Source: Halothece sp964463655
Lineage (GTDB): Bacteria; Cyanobacteriota; Cyanobacteriia; Cyanobacteriales; Rubidibacteraceae
Assembly: GCA_964463655.1 (NCBI GenBank)
Contig: CAYXDG010000034.1
Coordinates: 1-37,676, forward strand
Direction: 5' to 3'
DNA length: 37,676 nucleotides
Shown: piece by piece, positions 14,774-24,044 of the stretch
Layout of the letters: each line of letters begins with the position of its first letter
Numbering within the stretch: the first letter of the stretch is position 1
Translations under genes and position numbers: made by a program
Notes under the pieces: model-generated
Told to the model about the DNA's origin: nothing
Database searches by the model: none
What the model saw: the letters and a program-made list of their open reading frames with translations, nothing else

Positions 14774-16672
14774 ATGACCCAATCCAAACAACCAAGCCAA
14801 CAGTTTGATTACGTTAAGATTAACATCGCTTCGCCCGATCGAATCCGTGAATGGGGAGAACGCCACCTCCCCAACGGTCAAGTGGTTGGAGAAGTGACCA
14901 AACCCGAAACCATCAACTATCGTACCCTAAAACCCGAAATGGATGGGCTTTTCTGCGAGCGCATTTTCGGCCCTGCTAAAGATTGGGAATGCCACTGCGG
15001 GAAATATAAACGAGTACGCCATCGCGGGATTGTCTGCGAGCGCTGCGGGGTAGAAGTGACGGAATCTAGAGTCCGTCGTCACCGCATGGGCTATATAAAA
15101 TTAGCTGCCCCTGTGACCCACGTTTGGTATTTGAAAGGGATTCCCAGCTATCTCAGCATTATCCTCGATATGCCCTTGCGCGACGTGGAGCAAATTGTTT
15201 ACTTTAACTCTTATGTTGTTCTAGAACCCGGCAACGCTGGTAATTTAGAGTATAAACAACTGCTCACAGAAGAACAGTGGATGGAGATTGAAGACCAACT
15301 CTATGCTGAAGATAGTGAGTTAATGGGCATAGAAGTTGGCATCGGCGCTGAAGCAATGCAGCGCCTGCTGCAAGAAATTAACCTCGAAGAGGAAGCAGAA
15401 AGGCTGCGAGAAGAAATCGCCAACGCCAAAGGGCAAAAACGCGCCAAACTAATTAAACGCTTGCGGATCATTGATCACTTTATTGCGACGGGGTCTTCTC
15501 CAGACTGGATGATTCTAACTTATATCCCTGTGATTCCCCCTGATCTGCGTCCGATGGTACAACTAGATGGGGGACGCTTTGCCACCTCTGACCTGAATGA
15601 CTTGTATCGACGGGTGATTAATCGCAATAATCGCCTCGCTCGTTTACAAGATATTCTCGCCCCAGAAATTATTGTCCGTAACGAAAAACGGATGCTACAA
15701 GAAGCAGTGGATGCACTGATTGATAATGGTCGTCGCGGTCGGACTGTTGTCGGGGCAAATAATCGCCCGTTAAAATCCTTATCCGACATTATTGAAGGGA
15801 AACAAGGGCGTTTTCGACAAAACCTCCTCGGAAAACGGGTGGATTACTCAGGACGATCGGTGATCGTAGTGGGTCCCAACTTAAAAATTTATCAGTGCGG
15901 ACTCCCCAGAGAAATGGCGATCGAGCTTTTCCAACCCTTCGTCATCCACCGCTTGATCCGCAATGGTATCGTCAATAACATTAAATCAGCCAAGAAGAGC
16001 ATCCAACGCAATGATCCAGCCGTCTGGGAAGTTTTAGAAGAAGTGATCACAGGACATCCCGTCATGCTGAACCGCGCTCCTACCTTGCACCGCTTAGGGA
16101 TTCAAGCCTTTGAACCCATTTTAGTGGAAGGACGGGCAATTCAACTGCACCCCTTGGTTTGTCCCGCATTTAACGCTGACTTTGACGGCGACCAAATGGC
16201 GGTTCACGTTCCCCTCTCTCTAGAATCGCAATCAGAAGCACGGTTGTTAATGTTAGCCTGTCACAATATCTTATCTCCAGCAACAGGAACGCCGATTGTT
16301 GCCCCATCTCAAGATATGGTTTTAGGCAGTTACTACCTCACTGCCGAAAATCCCAGCGTTGAGCCTCAAGATAAACATTATTTCTCAAGTTTGGAGGATG
16401 TGATTCGCGCCTATGAACAAAAACATCTCAATCTTCACGCTTATATCTGGGTGCGGTTTGATGGAGAAGTGAGAGACCCCGTCAAAGCCGATCCTGTGGA
16501 AGAAACCCGCGAAGATGGCACAGTGGTGAAAACATATCCTAACCGTCGCGTCAGAGAAACCGCAGACGGGGAAATCATTGCTCAATACATTCGCACCACC
16601 CCAGGTCGCGTGATTTATAACAAAACCATTCAAGATGCTTTATCTGGAAGCTCTTTAGTTAGCACCTGGTAA
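14774..16672 (+). CDS. rpoC1: RNA polymerase gamma subunit (N-terminal half of beta')
   Basis: 632 residues from the ATG at 14774; the upstream TTG at 14759 falls in repeat sequence. Cyanobacteria split beta' into RpoC1 and RpoC2. The zinc-binding region CHCGKYKRVRHRGIVCERCG is near the N-terminus. The catalytic magnesium site NADFDGDQM is at residues 467-475 (D469, D471, D473). The lid/rudder-side sequence FRQNLLGKRVDYSGRSVIVV is also present. It ends at the usual split point in GSSLVSTW. It follows rpoB by 111 bp with a C-tract hairpin and heptad repeats between, and is expected to be cotranscribed. Confidence 0.97.
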   Translation: MTQSKQPSQQFDYVKINIASPDRIREWGERHLPNGQVVGEVTKPETINYRTLKPEMDGLFCERIFGPAKDWECHCGKYKRVRHRGIVCERCGVEVTESRVRRHRMGYIKLAAPVTHVWYLKGIPSYLSIILDMPLRDVEQIVYFNSYVVLEPGNAGNLEYKQLLTEEQWMEIEDQLYAEDSELMGIEVGIGAEAMQRLLQEINLEEEAERLREEIANAKGQKRAKLIKRLRIIDHFIATGSSPDWMILTYIPVIPPDLRPMVQLDGGRFATSDLNDLYRRVINRNNRLARLQDILAPEIIVRNEKRMLQEAVDALIDNGRRGRTVVGANNRPLKSLSDIIEGKQGRFRQNLLGKRVDYSGRSVIVVGPNLKIYQCGLPREMAIELFQPFVIHRLIRNGIVNNIKSAKKSIQRNDPAVWEVLEEVITGHPVMLNRAPTLHRLGIQAFEPILVEGRAIQLHPLVCPAFNADFDGDQMAVHVPLSLESQSEARLLMLACHNILSPATGTPIVAPSQDMVLGSYYLTAENPSVEPQDKHYFSSLEDVIRAYEQKHLNLHAYIWVRFDGEVRDPVKADPVEETREDGTVVKTYPNRRVRETADGEIIAQYIRTTPGRVIYNKTIQDALSGSSLVSTW

Positions 16673-16699
16673 TTAGTTGTCAGGGCAATATTGTCCTGA

Positions 16700-16728
16700 T
16701 CCCCCCTAACCCCCCTGAAAAAAGGGGG
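16700..16728. repeat. C-tract hairpin repeat, copy 3 (rpoC1-rpoC2 spacer)
   Basis: TCCCCCCTAACC again opens the element, followed by a CCCCCT/AGGGGG stem (16711-16716 with 16723-16728) with a six-base GAAAAA loop. Immediately before it, 16681-16698 forms another near-palindrome (CAGG-CAATATTG-CCTG core). Same family as copies 1 and 2. Confidence 0.6.
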
Positions 16729-16758
16729 AAAAGAATAAGTCAAAAATCACAAATAACC

Positions 16759-19700
16759 ATGACTGACAAACAACACAAAATCTTCTGGAACCAAGTTGTT
16801 GACAAAAAACAACTGAAAAAACTAATCCACTGGGCTTTTATTAATTATGGCAGCGCTAGCTGTTCAGCAATGGCAGATGCACTGAAAAACATGGGATTCC
16901 ACTATGCAACGCAAGCAGGAGTTTCCATCAGCGTTGAGGATTTGCAGGTTCCGCCTAGCAAACGAGAGATGTTAGAGTCCGCAGAAGCCACGATCGCGGA
17001 GACTCAAGAACGCTATCGCATTGGCAACATCACAGAAGTAGAACGCTTCCAGAAAGTAATTGACACTTGGAACGTCACCTCAGAAACCCTAAAAGATGAA
17101 GTCGTGCGGAACTTCCAAGCCACTGACCCGCTAAACTCAGTTTATATGATGTCCCAATCGGGGGCAAGGGGGAACTTGTCTCAGGTGCGTCAGTTAGTGG
17201 GGATGCGCGGTTTGATGGCTGATCCGCAAGGGGAAATTATTGACCTTCCCATTAAAACTAACTTCCGCGAAGGATTAACCGTTACCGAATATATTATTTC
17301 CTCCTATGGGGCGCGAAAAGGTCTCGTTGATACGGCACTGCGAACGGCAGACTCTGGCTATTTAACCCGTCGTCTGGTGGATGTTTCCCAAGACTTAATT
17401 GTTCGCGAAGAAGATTGCGGAACGCAACGCGGGATTAGCGTAACCGCCATGACAGACGGGGAACGGACATTAATTCCCCTCAAAGACCGCCTATTTGGTC
17501 GCACCCTCGCCGAAGATGTGGTTCATCCTGAAACAGGGGAAGTCGTTGCACAGCGCAACCAAGAAGTGAATCAAGAGTTAGCAGAAGAAATTGAAAAAAC
17601 AGGGATAAAAACCATCAAAGTGCGATCGCCGTTAACTTGCCAATCAGCGCGATCAGTCTGTCAGCGCTGCTATGGCTGGAGCTTAGCACATGGTCGTCGC
17701 GTGGATAAAGGAGAAGCGGTGGGCATTATTGCTGCTCAATCCATCGGCGAACCAGGCACCCAGTTAACCATGCGGACATTCCACACCGGGGGCGTTTTCA
17801 CGGGGGATATCGCCCAGCAAGTAACCGCACCCAAGGGCGGAACGGTGATTGTCCCCAAAAAACTTCGGACTCGTACCGTTCGGACTCGTCACGGAGAATA
17901 TCATGAACAGGTAGAAATTTCTGGGGAAATTTCGATTAAACTAGCCGATGGCGAAGAAAAAACCGTTGCTGTGACCCCGGGTTCTTTGCTAATGGTAGAA
18001 AATGGCGCAACTGTGCAGGCGGGACAATTAATCGTGGAAATTGCCACACCGAAAAAACGCTCCACCGAGAAAGCAACCAAAGACGTTTCCTCCGACTTAG
18101 CAGGAGAAGTTCTGTTCCAAGATTTAATTCCCGAAGAAAAAACCGATCGCCAAGGGAACATGACCCGTACCGCCCAACGGGGAGGCTTGCTCTGGGTGCT
18201 TTCTGGAGAAGTGTATAACTTATTACCTGGCGCGGAACCGATTGTTCAAAACGGCTCAAAAGTAAAAACTGGAGATACTCTCGCTGAAACCAAACTGACT
18301 ACCAGCAAAGGTGGGGTGGTTCGTCTTGGTACAGGAAGACGAGAAATTGAAATCATCACCGCTTCGGTGCAGTTAGACCAAGCGCAAATTCGCCGTTCTA
18401 GTATTGGCAGTGGTGAGCAATATATCATTCATGCTGCCAATAACCAACGCTTTTCCTTGAAAACCACCCCAGGTAGCAAAGTGCGACATGGGGATGTCAT
18501 CGCCGAATTAATAGATGACACTTACCACACTGAAACAGGAGGAATTATCAAATATGCTGGTGTGGAAGTGGAAAAACGCGGGAAAGCCAAAAATGGCTAT
18601 GAAGTCACCAAAGGAGGAACGCTCCTCTGGATTCCTGAAGAATGCCATGAAATCAACAAGGACATCGGTTTACTGCGCGTTGAAGATGGGGAATATGTCG
18701 AAGCAGGCGCTGAAATTGTTGAAAATATGTATTGTCAATCTTCTGGCGTGGTCGAGGTGATTCAGAAAAATGACATCCTGCGGGAAATTGTCATTAAATC
18801 AGGAGACATTCATCTCACCGACCAAAAACCCACTTGTGGGGTTGATCAACTGGTTAATCCAGGGGAAGAAATTATCCCAGGCATGAATGCCGAGTCTCTC
18901 CAATATGTACAACACGTGGAAACCCCAGAAGGCAATGCCATCCTTCTGCGTCCCGTTGTGGAATATACCATTCCTGATGAACCTGCGATTCCTTCTCAAA
19001 CTTCGATTAATGAATCAGGTGATCTACAAATCGAACTACGAGCCTCTCAGCGATTGTTCTATAAAGACGGAGAACGGGTCAAATCCGTAAATGGCTTAGA
19101 GTTAATGCGGACGCAACTGGTACTCAACATCAATGATGAAGACACTGTTGACAATAAAGATCCATTGCCCGTTAGCGTTGATATTGAATTGATGGAATAC
19201 GAAGATGATCCTGATGCTTATTACTTGCAGATGGTGATTCTTGAATCTTTAGCCATTCGTCGCGAAAATGAAGGGGATTCCTTTAGCGGTCGCCCCACAA
19301 CCAGCATCTTGGTTGAAGATGGGCAAGAAATTCCCGCAGGAGAAGTGGTTGCTCTGACGGAGATTAAGGTTCAAGCAGCAGGAGAAGTCCGAGGCATTCG
19401 TGAGGGAACAGAAGCCATTCGTCGGATTTTAGTGGTACGGGAAGCCGACTTAACCACAGTCCCCATTAAGGACTCACCCAAGGTGAATGAAGGCGATTTA
19501 GTCGTAGCCAATCATGCCATTGCGGGGGATGTAGTTGCTCCTGAGTCGGGACAAGTGATTGCTGTTAAAGAAGACGCGATCGTCCTGCGAAATGCCCGTC
19601 CTTATCGCGTTTCTAATGGTGCGGTCTTGTACGTGGATAACGGTAGCTTAGTGCAACGAGGGGATAACCTCGTTCTGCTGATTTATGAACGGTCAAAAAC

Positions 19701-20640
19701 GGGAGATATTATTCAAGGGTTACCTCGGATTGAAGAACTCTTAGAAGCTCGCAAACCCCGAGAAGCCTGTATTTTAGCTCGTCGTGCAGGAACAGCGCAA
19801 GTGGAATACAAAGATGATGAAACCGTCGATGTGAAAGTGATTGAAGCCGATGGGGTGATCAGTGAATATCCCATTGGTGTTGGACAGTCAATGCTGGTTA
19901 CAGATGGGCAAGCGGTTGAAGCGGGAATGCCTCTCACTGACGGCCCAGCCAATCCCCATGAAATCCTTGAAGTCTTCTTTGAACATTACATGGAAGAAGA
20001 AATAGGAATGTATGAATCCGCACTTTTGAGTTTGCAAAAAGTTCAACAGTTTTTGGTGGATGAAGTGCAGGGGGTTTATCAGTCCCAAGGAATTGATATT
20101 TCTGACAAACACATTGAAGTCATTGTCCGTCAAATGACCTCGAAAGTGAAGGTGGAAGATGGTGGGGACACGATTCGCCTCCCAGGAGAGTTGGCAGAAT
20201 TGCGGGATGTTCACAAAGATAATGAAACTATGTACATTATCGGTGGCGCACCTGTCCAATATAAGCCTAATTTGTTAGGGATTACGAAAGCCTCCCTCAA
20301 TACCGACAGTTTTATCAGTGCAGCAAGTTTCCAAGAAACCACCCGTGTCTTGACGGAAGCAGCCATTGAAGGGAAGTCTGATTGGCTACGCGGTCTGAAA
20401 GAAAATGTGATTATCGGACGCTTGATTCCTGCAGGAACTGGGTTTAGTGTTCATGAAGATTCTTTAGGACGCTCGATCATTGAAGAAGAGTCTGATCCTG
20501 CTCAAAATAGCATCTACCCCATTCCTTCTAATTTGAAGGAAATTAACGCTAATGGGGACTTGGTGGACGATCAGACGGCTCGTAATTACAAGCTAACAGA
20601 TGATCACTCGCCTGATTTGATTGAGGATGACAAGGATTAG
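16759..20640 (+). CDS. rpoC2: RNA polymerase beta' subunit (C-terminal half of beta')
   Basis: 1293 residues, in the normal cyanobacterial range. Early motifs include NYGSASCSAMADALKNMGFHYATQ, the bridge-helix/trigger-loop region (SGARGNLSQVRQLVGMRGLM, FREGLTVTEYIISSYGARKGL) and the cysteine cluster CGTQ...CQSARSVCQRCYGWS, which binds a second zinc. Residues roughly 340-980 form the large beta-barrel-rich SI3 insertion typical of cyanobacterial beta'. The C-terminal part resumes with YERSKTGDIIQGLPRIEELLEARKP and ends with conserved GITKASLNTDSFISAASFQETTRVL. The gene closes the operon and is followed by an intrinsic terminator. Confidence 0.97.
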   Translation: MTDKQHKIFWNQVVDKKQLKKLIHWAFINYGSASCSAMADALKNMGFHYATQAGVSISVEDLQVPPSKREMLESAEATIAETQERYRIGNITEVERFQKVIDTWNVTSETLKDEVVRNFQATDPLNSVYMMSQSGARGNLSQVRQLVGMRGLMADPQGEIIDLPIKTNFREGLTVTEYIISSYGARKGLVDTALRTADSGYLTRRLVDVSQDLIVREEDCGTQRGISVTAMTDGERTLIPLKDRLFGRTLAEDVVHPETGEVVAQRNQEVNQELAEEIEKTGIKTIKVRSPLTCQSARSVCQRCYGWSLAHGRRVDKGEAVGIIAAQSIGEPGTQLTMRTFHTGGVFTGDIAQQVTAPKGGTVIVPKKLRTRTVRTRHGEYHEQVEISGEISIKLADGEEKTVAVTPGSLLMVENGATVQAGQLIVEIATPKKRSTEKATKDVSSDLAGEVLFQDLIPEEKTDRQGNMTRTAQRGGLLWVLSGEVYNLLPGAEPIVQNGSKVKTGDTLAETKLTTSKGGVVRLGTGRREIEIITASVQLDQAQIRRSSIGSGEQYIIHAANNQRFSLKTTPGSKVRHGDVIAELIDDTYHTETGGIIKYAGVEVEKRGKAKNGYEVTKGGTLLWIPEECHEINKDIGLLRVEDGEYVEAGAEIVENMYCQSSGVVEVIQKNDILREIVIKSGDIHLTDQKPTCGVDQLVNPGEEIIPGMNAESLQYVQHVETPEGNAILLRPVVEYTIPDEPAIPSQTSINESGDLQIELRASQRLFYKDGERVKSVNGLELMRTQLVLNINDEDTVDNKDPLPVSVDIELMEYEDDPDAYYLQMVILESLAIRRENEGDSFSGRPTTSILVEDGQEIPAGEVVALTEIKVQAAGEVRGIREGTEAIRRILVVREADLTTVPIKDSPKVNEGDLVVANHAIAGDVVAPESGQVIAVKEDAIVLRNARPYRVSNGAVLYVDNGSLVQRGDNLVLLIYERSKTGDIIQGLPRIEELLEARKPREACILARRAGTAQVEYKDDETVDVKVIEADGVISEYPIGVGQSMLVTDGQAVEAGMPLTDGPANPHEILEVFFEHYMEEEIGMYESALLSLQKVQQFLVDEVQGVYQSQGIDISDKHIEVIVRQMTSKVKVEDGGDTIRLPGELAELRDVHKDNETMYIIGGAPVQYKPNLLGITKASLNTDSFISAASFQETTRVLTEAAIEGKSDWLRGLKENVIIGRLIPAGTGFSVHEDSLGRSIIEEESDPAQNSIYPIPSNLKEINANGDLVDDQTARNYKLTDDHSPDLIEDDKD

Positions 20641-20692
20641 TTTTCTCAAGCAGGCTTAAGTTCCTCTGCCTGCGATCGCGCCAATTCTTTCC

Positions 20693-20723
20693 TCCCCCCT
20701 GACAGAAGAGGGGGGATTTTTTT
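20693..20723 (+). terminator. Intrinsic terminator after rpoC2
   Basis: An 8-bp stem TCCCCCCT (20693-20700) / AGGGGGGA (20709-20716) with an eight-base loop is followed directly by seven T residues. It stands about 50 bases after the rpoC2 stop and should end the rpo transcript. Confidence 0.88.
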
Positions 20724-20803
20724 GATCGTTACTGTAGCACTAATTCTGCAAAAGGTTAATCCCTTCCTCTGCAACCATAGGCTATTCTTGATTAAGAAAA
20801 CAC

Positions 20804-20913
20804 ATATAGCGCTACAAAATCAGGTTAGGATGTTCTTAAAAAAAACTAGCGACCGAGACGGTCGCACTCCCACCGTTCGGGAAATGTCCTAATATAAGCA
20901 CGTAGCGCTATAT
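20804..20913. mobile_element. MITE-like palindromic element with 12-bp inverted ends
   Basis: The ends are perfect 12-bp inverted repeats, ATATAGCGCTAC (20804-20815) and GTAGCGCTATAT (20902-20913). Subterminal sequence is also partly symmetric (TTAGGA near 20825-20830 with TCCTAA near 20887-20892). The centre holds a GCGACC/GGTCGC hairpin (about 20849-20865). The total length is 110 bp and there is no coding capacity. A half copy lies at 8046-8075. The right end is eight bases from the ATG of the glycosylase gene, so the element forms that gene's leader. No transposase with matching ends is in the window. Confidence 0.75.
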
Positions 20914-20921
20914 TTGCAATC

Positions 20922-21473
20922 ATGGGCCAGACAAACTTTCTCCCAACTACTTTTTTCCAAGACTCTGCGATCGCAGTTGCCCAAAATTTATTAGGCAAAG
21001 AATTAGTGAGAAAATATCCCAACGGAGAAATAACAAGCCTGATCATTAACGAAGTGGAGGCTTATGATGGAAAGGCTGATCTGGCTAATCATGCAGCAAA
21101 AACCCGCACTCCCAGAAATGAAATTATGTTCGCCCTTGGCGGATATTTTTATATCTATTTGTGCTATGGTGTCCATTTAATGCTCAATGTGGTCTGCGAT
21201 CGCCCTGAGTATCCAGCAGCCGTTTTAATCCGAGGTGCGGGAAAAATAGATGGACCGGGAAAACTCACTAAGTTTTTACAAATCGAAAAAAGTCTCAATG
21301 GGAAAACTCCTACGCCTGAAAATCATCTCTGGTTTCAAGAGACAGGAATTAAAATTGCGCGATCGCAAATCATCACAACTCCCAGAATTGGCATTAGTCA
21401 ACACGCAGAAGCCTGGCGAGAAAAACCCTTGCGCTTCTTATGGAAAAGAGATAATAATGAAAATTCTTCGTGA
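20922..21473 (+). CDS. DNA-3-methyladenine glycosylase (AAG/MPG family)
   Basis: 183 residues, about the usual length for bacterial MPG. The enzyme excises alkylated and deaminated purines to start base-excision repair. Diagnostic sequence: VAQNLLGKELV at the N-terminus, IINEVEAYDGKADLANHAA with the catalytic Glu, RNEIMFALGGYFYIYLCYGVHLMLN, AVLIRGA and DGPGKLTKFLQI. The ATG is only eight bases from the end of a MITE-like element, so transcription and translation signals must lie in or before that element. Confidence 0.92.
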   Translation: MGQTNFLPTTFFQDSAIAVAQNLLGKELVRKYPNGEITSLIINEVEAYDGKADLANHAAKTRTPRNEIMFALGGYFYIYLCYGVHLMLNVVCDRPEYPAAVLIRGAGKIDGPGKLTKFLQIEKSLNGKTPTPENHLWFQETGIKIARSQIITTPRIGISQHAEAWREKPLRFLWKRDNNENSS

Positions 21474-21517
21474 TTATTTTTAGTTAAAATAGTATAACTT
21501 TTAAGATCATTATTGCC

Positions 21518-22099
21518 ATGAATACTCCAGCCCACCTTATTATTAACTTATTCTTACTCAGCCCTCAAGATAAAACTCCCACTTTACTAATGCCTGTGGT
21601 AGCTGGTTCAATTTTGCCAGATGCCTCTATGTTTGTCTTTTATTTTTGGGAAAAAGTCATTCTTAAAAATCCTGAAAAAATTATCTGGTCACAATCTTAT
21701 TATCAACCGTTTTGGCAAACCCTCAGCGCCATTTCTAATTCTTTTCCAATCTTTACTGTTGGTTTAATGATTTCTATCTATCTGCGATCGCCTTGGGGCT
21801 TTTTATTATTTTCTAGTATGTTACTACATCTTTTGGGAGATTTTCCTCTACACAGTGAAGATGCTCATCGTCATTTTTTCCCCCTTTCTAATTGGCGATT
21901 TTATAGTCCCATTTCCTACTGGGACCCGAAGCATTATGGCAATATCGTCAGCGCGATCGAGTTTTTAACGGTTATTATCTGCTGTCTCATTTTATTATTT
22001 CAATATCAGTCTTGGGAAGGAAAAATAACCGTTGGCAGCATTTTCGGTCTTTATTTAGTCTATGGCGTTTATGTCTTTTCTGTCTGGGCGAATCAGTGA
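21518..22099 (+). CDS. Putative membrane-bound metal-dependent hydrolase
   Basis: 193 residues with about four to five hydrophobic segments. The pattern of PAHLIINL near the N-terminus, GSILPDASMF, and LLHLLGDFPLHSEDAHRHFF followed by SPISYWDP recalls the YdjM/DUF457-type membrane proteins annotated as metal-dependent hydrolases. In these, His and Asp residues at membrane borders form the predicted metal site. This similarity is from memory and moderate. The substrate is unknown. It lies 44 bp after the glycosylase gene in the same direction. Confidence 0.6.
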   Translation: MNTPAHLIINLFLLSPQDKTPTLLMPVVAGSILPDASMFVFYFWEKVILKNPEKIIWSQSYYQPFWQTLSAISNSFPIFTVGLMISIYLRSPWGFLLFSSMLLHLLGDFPLHSEDAHRHFFPLSNWRFYSPISYWDPKHYGNIVSAIEFLTVIICCLILLFQYQSWEGKITVGSIFGLYLVYGVYVFSVWANQ

Positions 22100-22171
22100 C
22101 CAGTGACCCGTTACCAAATAACAACGAACAAATCGTTAAGATAGGGAAAGATGTAAAGAAATGTAAAAAAG

Positions 22172-22882
22172 ATGCAGGACAAAGTTATCGTTATCGTTGG
22201 CGCAACAGGTGGAATTGGTTCGACCCTGACCCATGATCTCTCAGAAACAGGAGCAAACTTGGTTTTAGCCGCGAAAAACAGTGCGCGGTTGTCAGCGCTA
22301 GTTTCTCAATTATCCGTTGCAGAAAGAGTGTTAAGCATTCCCACCGATATTACAAAGCCAGAACAAGTGAAAACCTTGATGGAAAAAGCGATCGCGCAAT
22401 TTGGTCAGATTGATGTCTTAGTCAATGCTGCAGGCGCTGGCATCCTCAAACCTCACCAAAAAGTTGAACCCGCTGATTTAGATGCCATGTTGGACTTAAA
22501 CTTAAAAGGCAGTTTCTACACTTGTCAAGCAGCAGCTGAGGTGATGCGGAAGCAAAAATCAGGGCAAATTTGCAATGTAGTGGGTATTCTAGGCAAACAT
22601 CCAATGGCAATGGGAAGTGCCTACTGTGCCTCAAAATTTGGCGTTGTGGGCTTTAGTAAATGCCTCGCCGAGGAATTAAAACGCTATGGGGTGAAAATGA
22701 CTCTCTTTTATTTTGGCGGAGTTGATACGCCTTTTTGGGATGAAGCAGGATTGAAAGTCGATCGCGCTAAAATGCTTAGTGCAGACACCGCAGCCCAGGC
22801 GATTTTATTTACCCTGCAAGCGGAACCCAATGCAGTTCCCACAGAAATAAACATCCAACCTGATAACCATTTATTTTTCTAG
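22172..22882 (+). CDS. Short-chain dehydrogenase/reductase
   Basis: 236 residues with a classical SDR Rossmann fold. The cofactor loop is GATGGIGS at residues 10-17, NAAGAG follows strand 4, and the catalytic pair is Y151 and K155 in YCASKFG. The Ser of the catalytic triad should lie near residue 138, where the sequence reads NVVGILGKHP and no serine is apparent. This deserves attention and may mean an atypical or weak oxidoreductase. The substrate is unknown. It precedes the HPPD gene by 54 bp in the same direction, so the two may be cotranscribed. Heptad-like sequence (about 22110-22136) lies upstream. Confidence 0.85.
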   Translation: MQDKVIVIVGATGGIGSTLTHDLSETGANLVLAAKNSARLSALVSQLSVAERVLSIPTDITKPEQVKTLMEKAIAQFGQIDVLVNAAGAGILKPHQKVEPADLDAMLDLNLKGSFYTCQAAAEVMRKQKSGQICNVVGILGKHPMAMGSAYCASKFGVVGFSKCLAEELKRYGVKMTLFYFGGVDTPFWDEAGLKVDRAKMLSADTAAQAILFTLQAEPNAVPTEINIQPDNHLFF

Positions 22883-22936
22883 GAAAACCTGTATCCTGTC
22901 GAGAGGAAGACCACAAGTGCTGAGGCTTCACCAAAG

Positions 22937-24016
22937 ATGAAGATTGACCAGATTCACTTTTATGTGGACAATGCTAGCAGGTGGCGGGACTGGTTTACGT
23001 CCAAGCTGGGATTTCATTCGATCGCAGCAGCAGGCTGTGATGGCGAAACGCACCTTGAAGTTGTCAAAAGTGGAAAAGCTGAGTTTGTTCTCTACGCTCC
23101 TCTAGGTGACAACAGCCCAGTTTCTCATTACCTACAACAGCATCCTCCAGGAGTTGCTGGAATTAGCTTTGAGATGCCACAACTAGAAGAAAAACTCCCA
23201 GCTATACTCAGCGCGAACATAACTCTCTCACAACCCCTACAAAAGATAGAAACTGCCAAAGGCTGTCTAAAATGGTGTCAAATCTTAGGTCTGACAGGAT
23301 TAAGCCATACGCTAGTCGAGCGCCAAGGGATAACCCCTCTGATTCCTTGGCTCCCCCAATGGAAACAGAGGCCTCCCTCCTCCCCAACCCAAGGATTATA
23401 TTTTACAGCGATCGACCATTTAGTCTTAAATGTTGCAGCAGGAGCATTAGAACCTACAGTTCAATGGTATGAAACCGTTTTTGGTTGGGAACGCAAACAA
23501 GCCTTTTCCATTCAAACACCCAACTCTGGTCTCCACTCACAAGTTTTAGGAGGCTGGTCTGTACAGTTTCCCATTAATGAGCCGAGTTCCCATAATTCCC
23601 AAATTCAAGAATTTCTGAACTATAATCGCGGTGCTGGAATTCAACACATCGCCTTGAGTACCTCCAATGTCCCTCAAGTAACTCTCACCCTCAAACAGTT
23701 GGGCTTATCTTTTTTAAGTGTCCCTAACACCTATTACACTCAACTTAAAAAGCGTTTTCCAGACCTTCCTTTGTCCCCATTAGACTGGGAAATGATTCAA
23801 AAAGCACAAGTTTTAGTAGATTCTGAAGCATCGAATTTTAATTCTTCTTCGAGAGGAAATCCCCTGTTATTACAAATTTTTACCAAGCCAATTTTTGCCG
23901 AACCCACCTTCTTTTTTGAATTAATTGAACGGCGCGATCGCGCTCAGGGCTTTGGCGAAGGGAACTTTCAGGCTTTATTTGAAGCCATCGAACGGGAACA
24001 ACTTCCAGACAACTAA
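22937..24016 (+). CDS. hppD: 4-hydroxyphenylpyruvate dioxygenase
   Basis: 359 residues in two vicinal-oxygen-chelate halves. The iron ligands of the second half are identifiable: H161 in IDHLVLNV, H237 in IQHIALST and E328 in FFFELIER. RRDRAQGFGEGNFQALFEAIE closes the protein with the conserved FGxGNFxxLFExIE. HPPD converts 4-hydroxyphenylpyruvate to homogentisate; in cyanobacteria this supplies tocopherol synthesis. The N-terminal half is more diverged. The start at 22937 gives MKIDQIHFYVDNA, typical of the family. Confidence 0.92.
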   Translation: MKIDQIHFYVDNASRWRDWFTSKLGFHSIAAAGCDGETHLEVVKSGKAEFVLYAPLGDNSPVSHYLQQHPPGVAGISFEMPQLEEKLPAILSANITLSQPLQKIETAKGCLKWCQILGLTGLSHTLVERQGITPLIPWLPQWKQRPPSSPTQGLYFTAIDHLVLNVAAGALEPTVQWYETVFGWERKQAFSIQTPNSGLHSQVLGGWSVQFPINEPSSHNSQIQEFLNYNRGAGIQHIALSTSNVPQVTLTLKQLGLSFLSVPNTYYTQLKKRFPDLPLSPLDWEMIQKAQVLVDSEASNFNSSSRGNPLLLQIFTKPIFAEPTFFFELIERRDRAQGFGEGNFQALFEAIEREQLPDN

Positions 24017-24044
24017 AATAGAGTCGTAGCCCTCACAAGCAATC

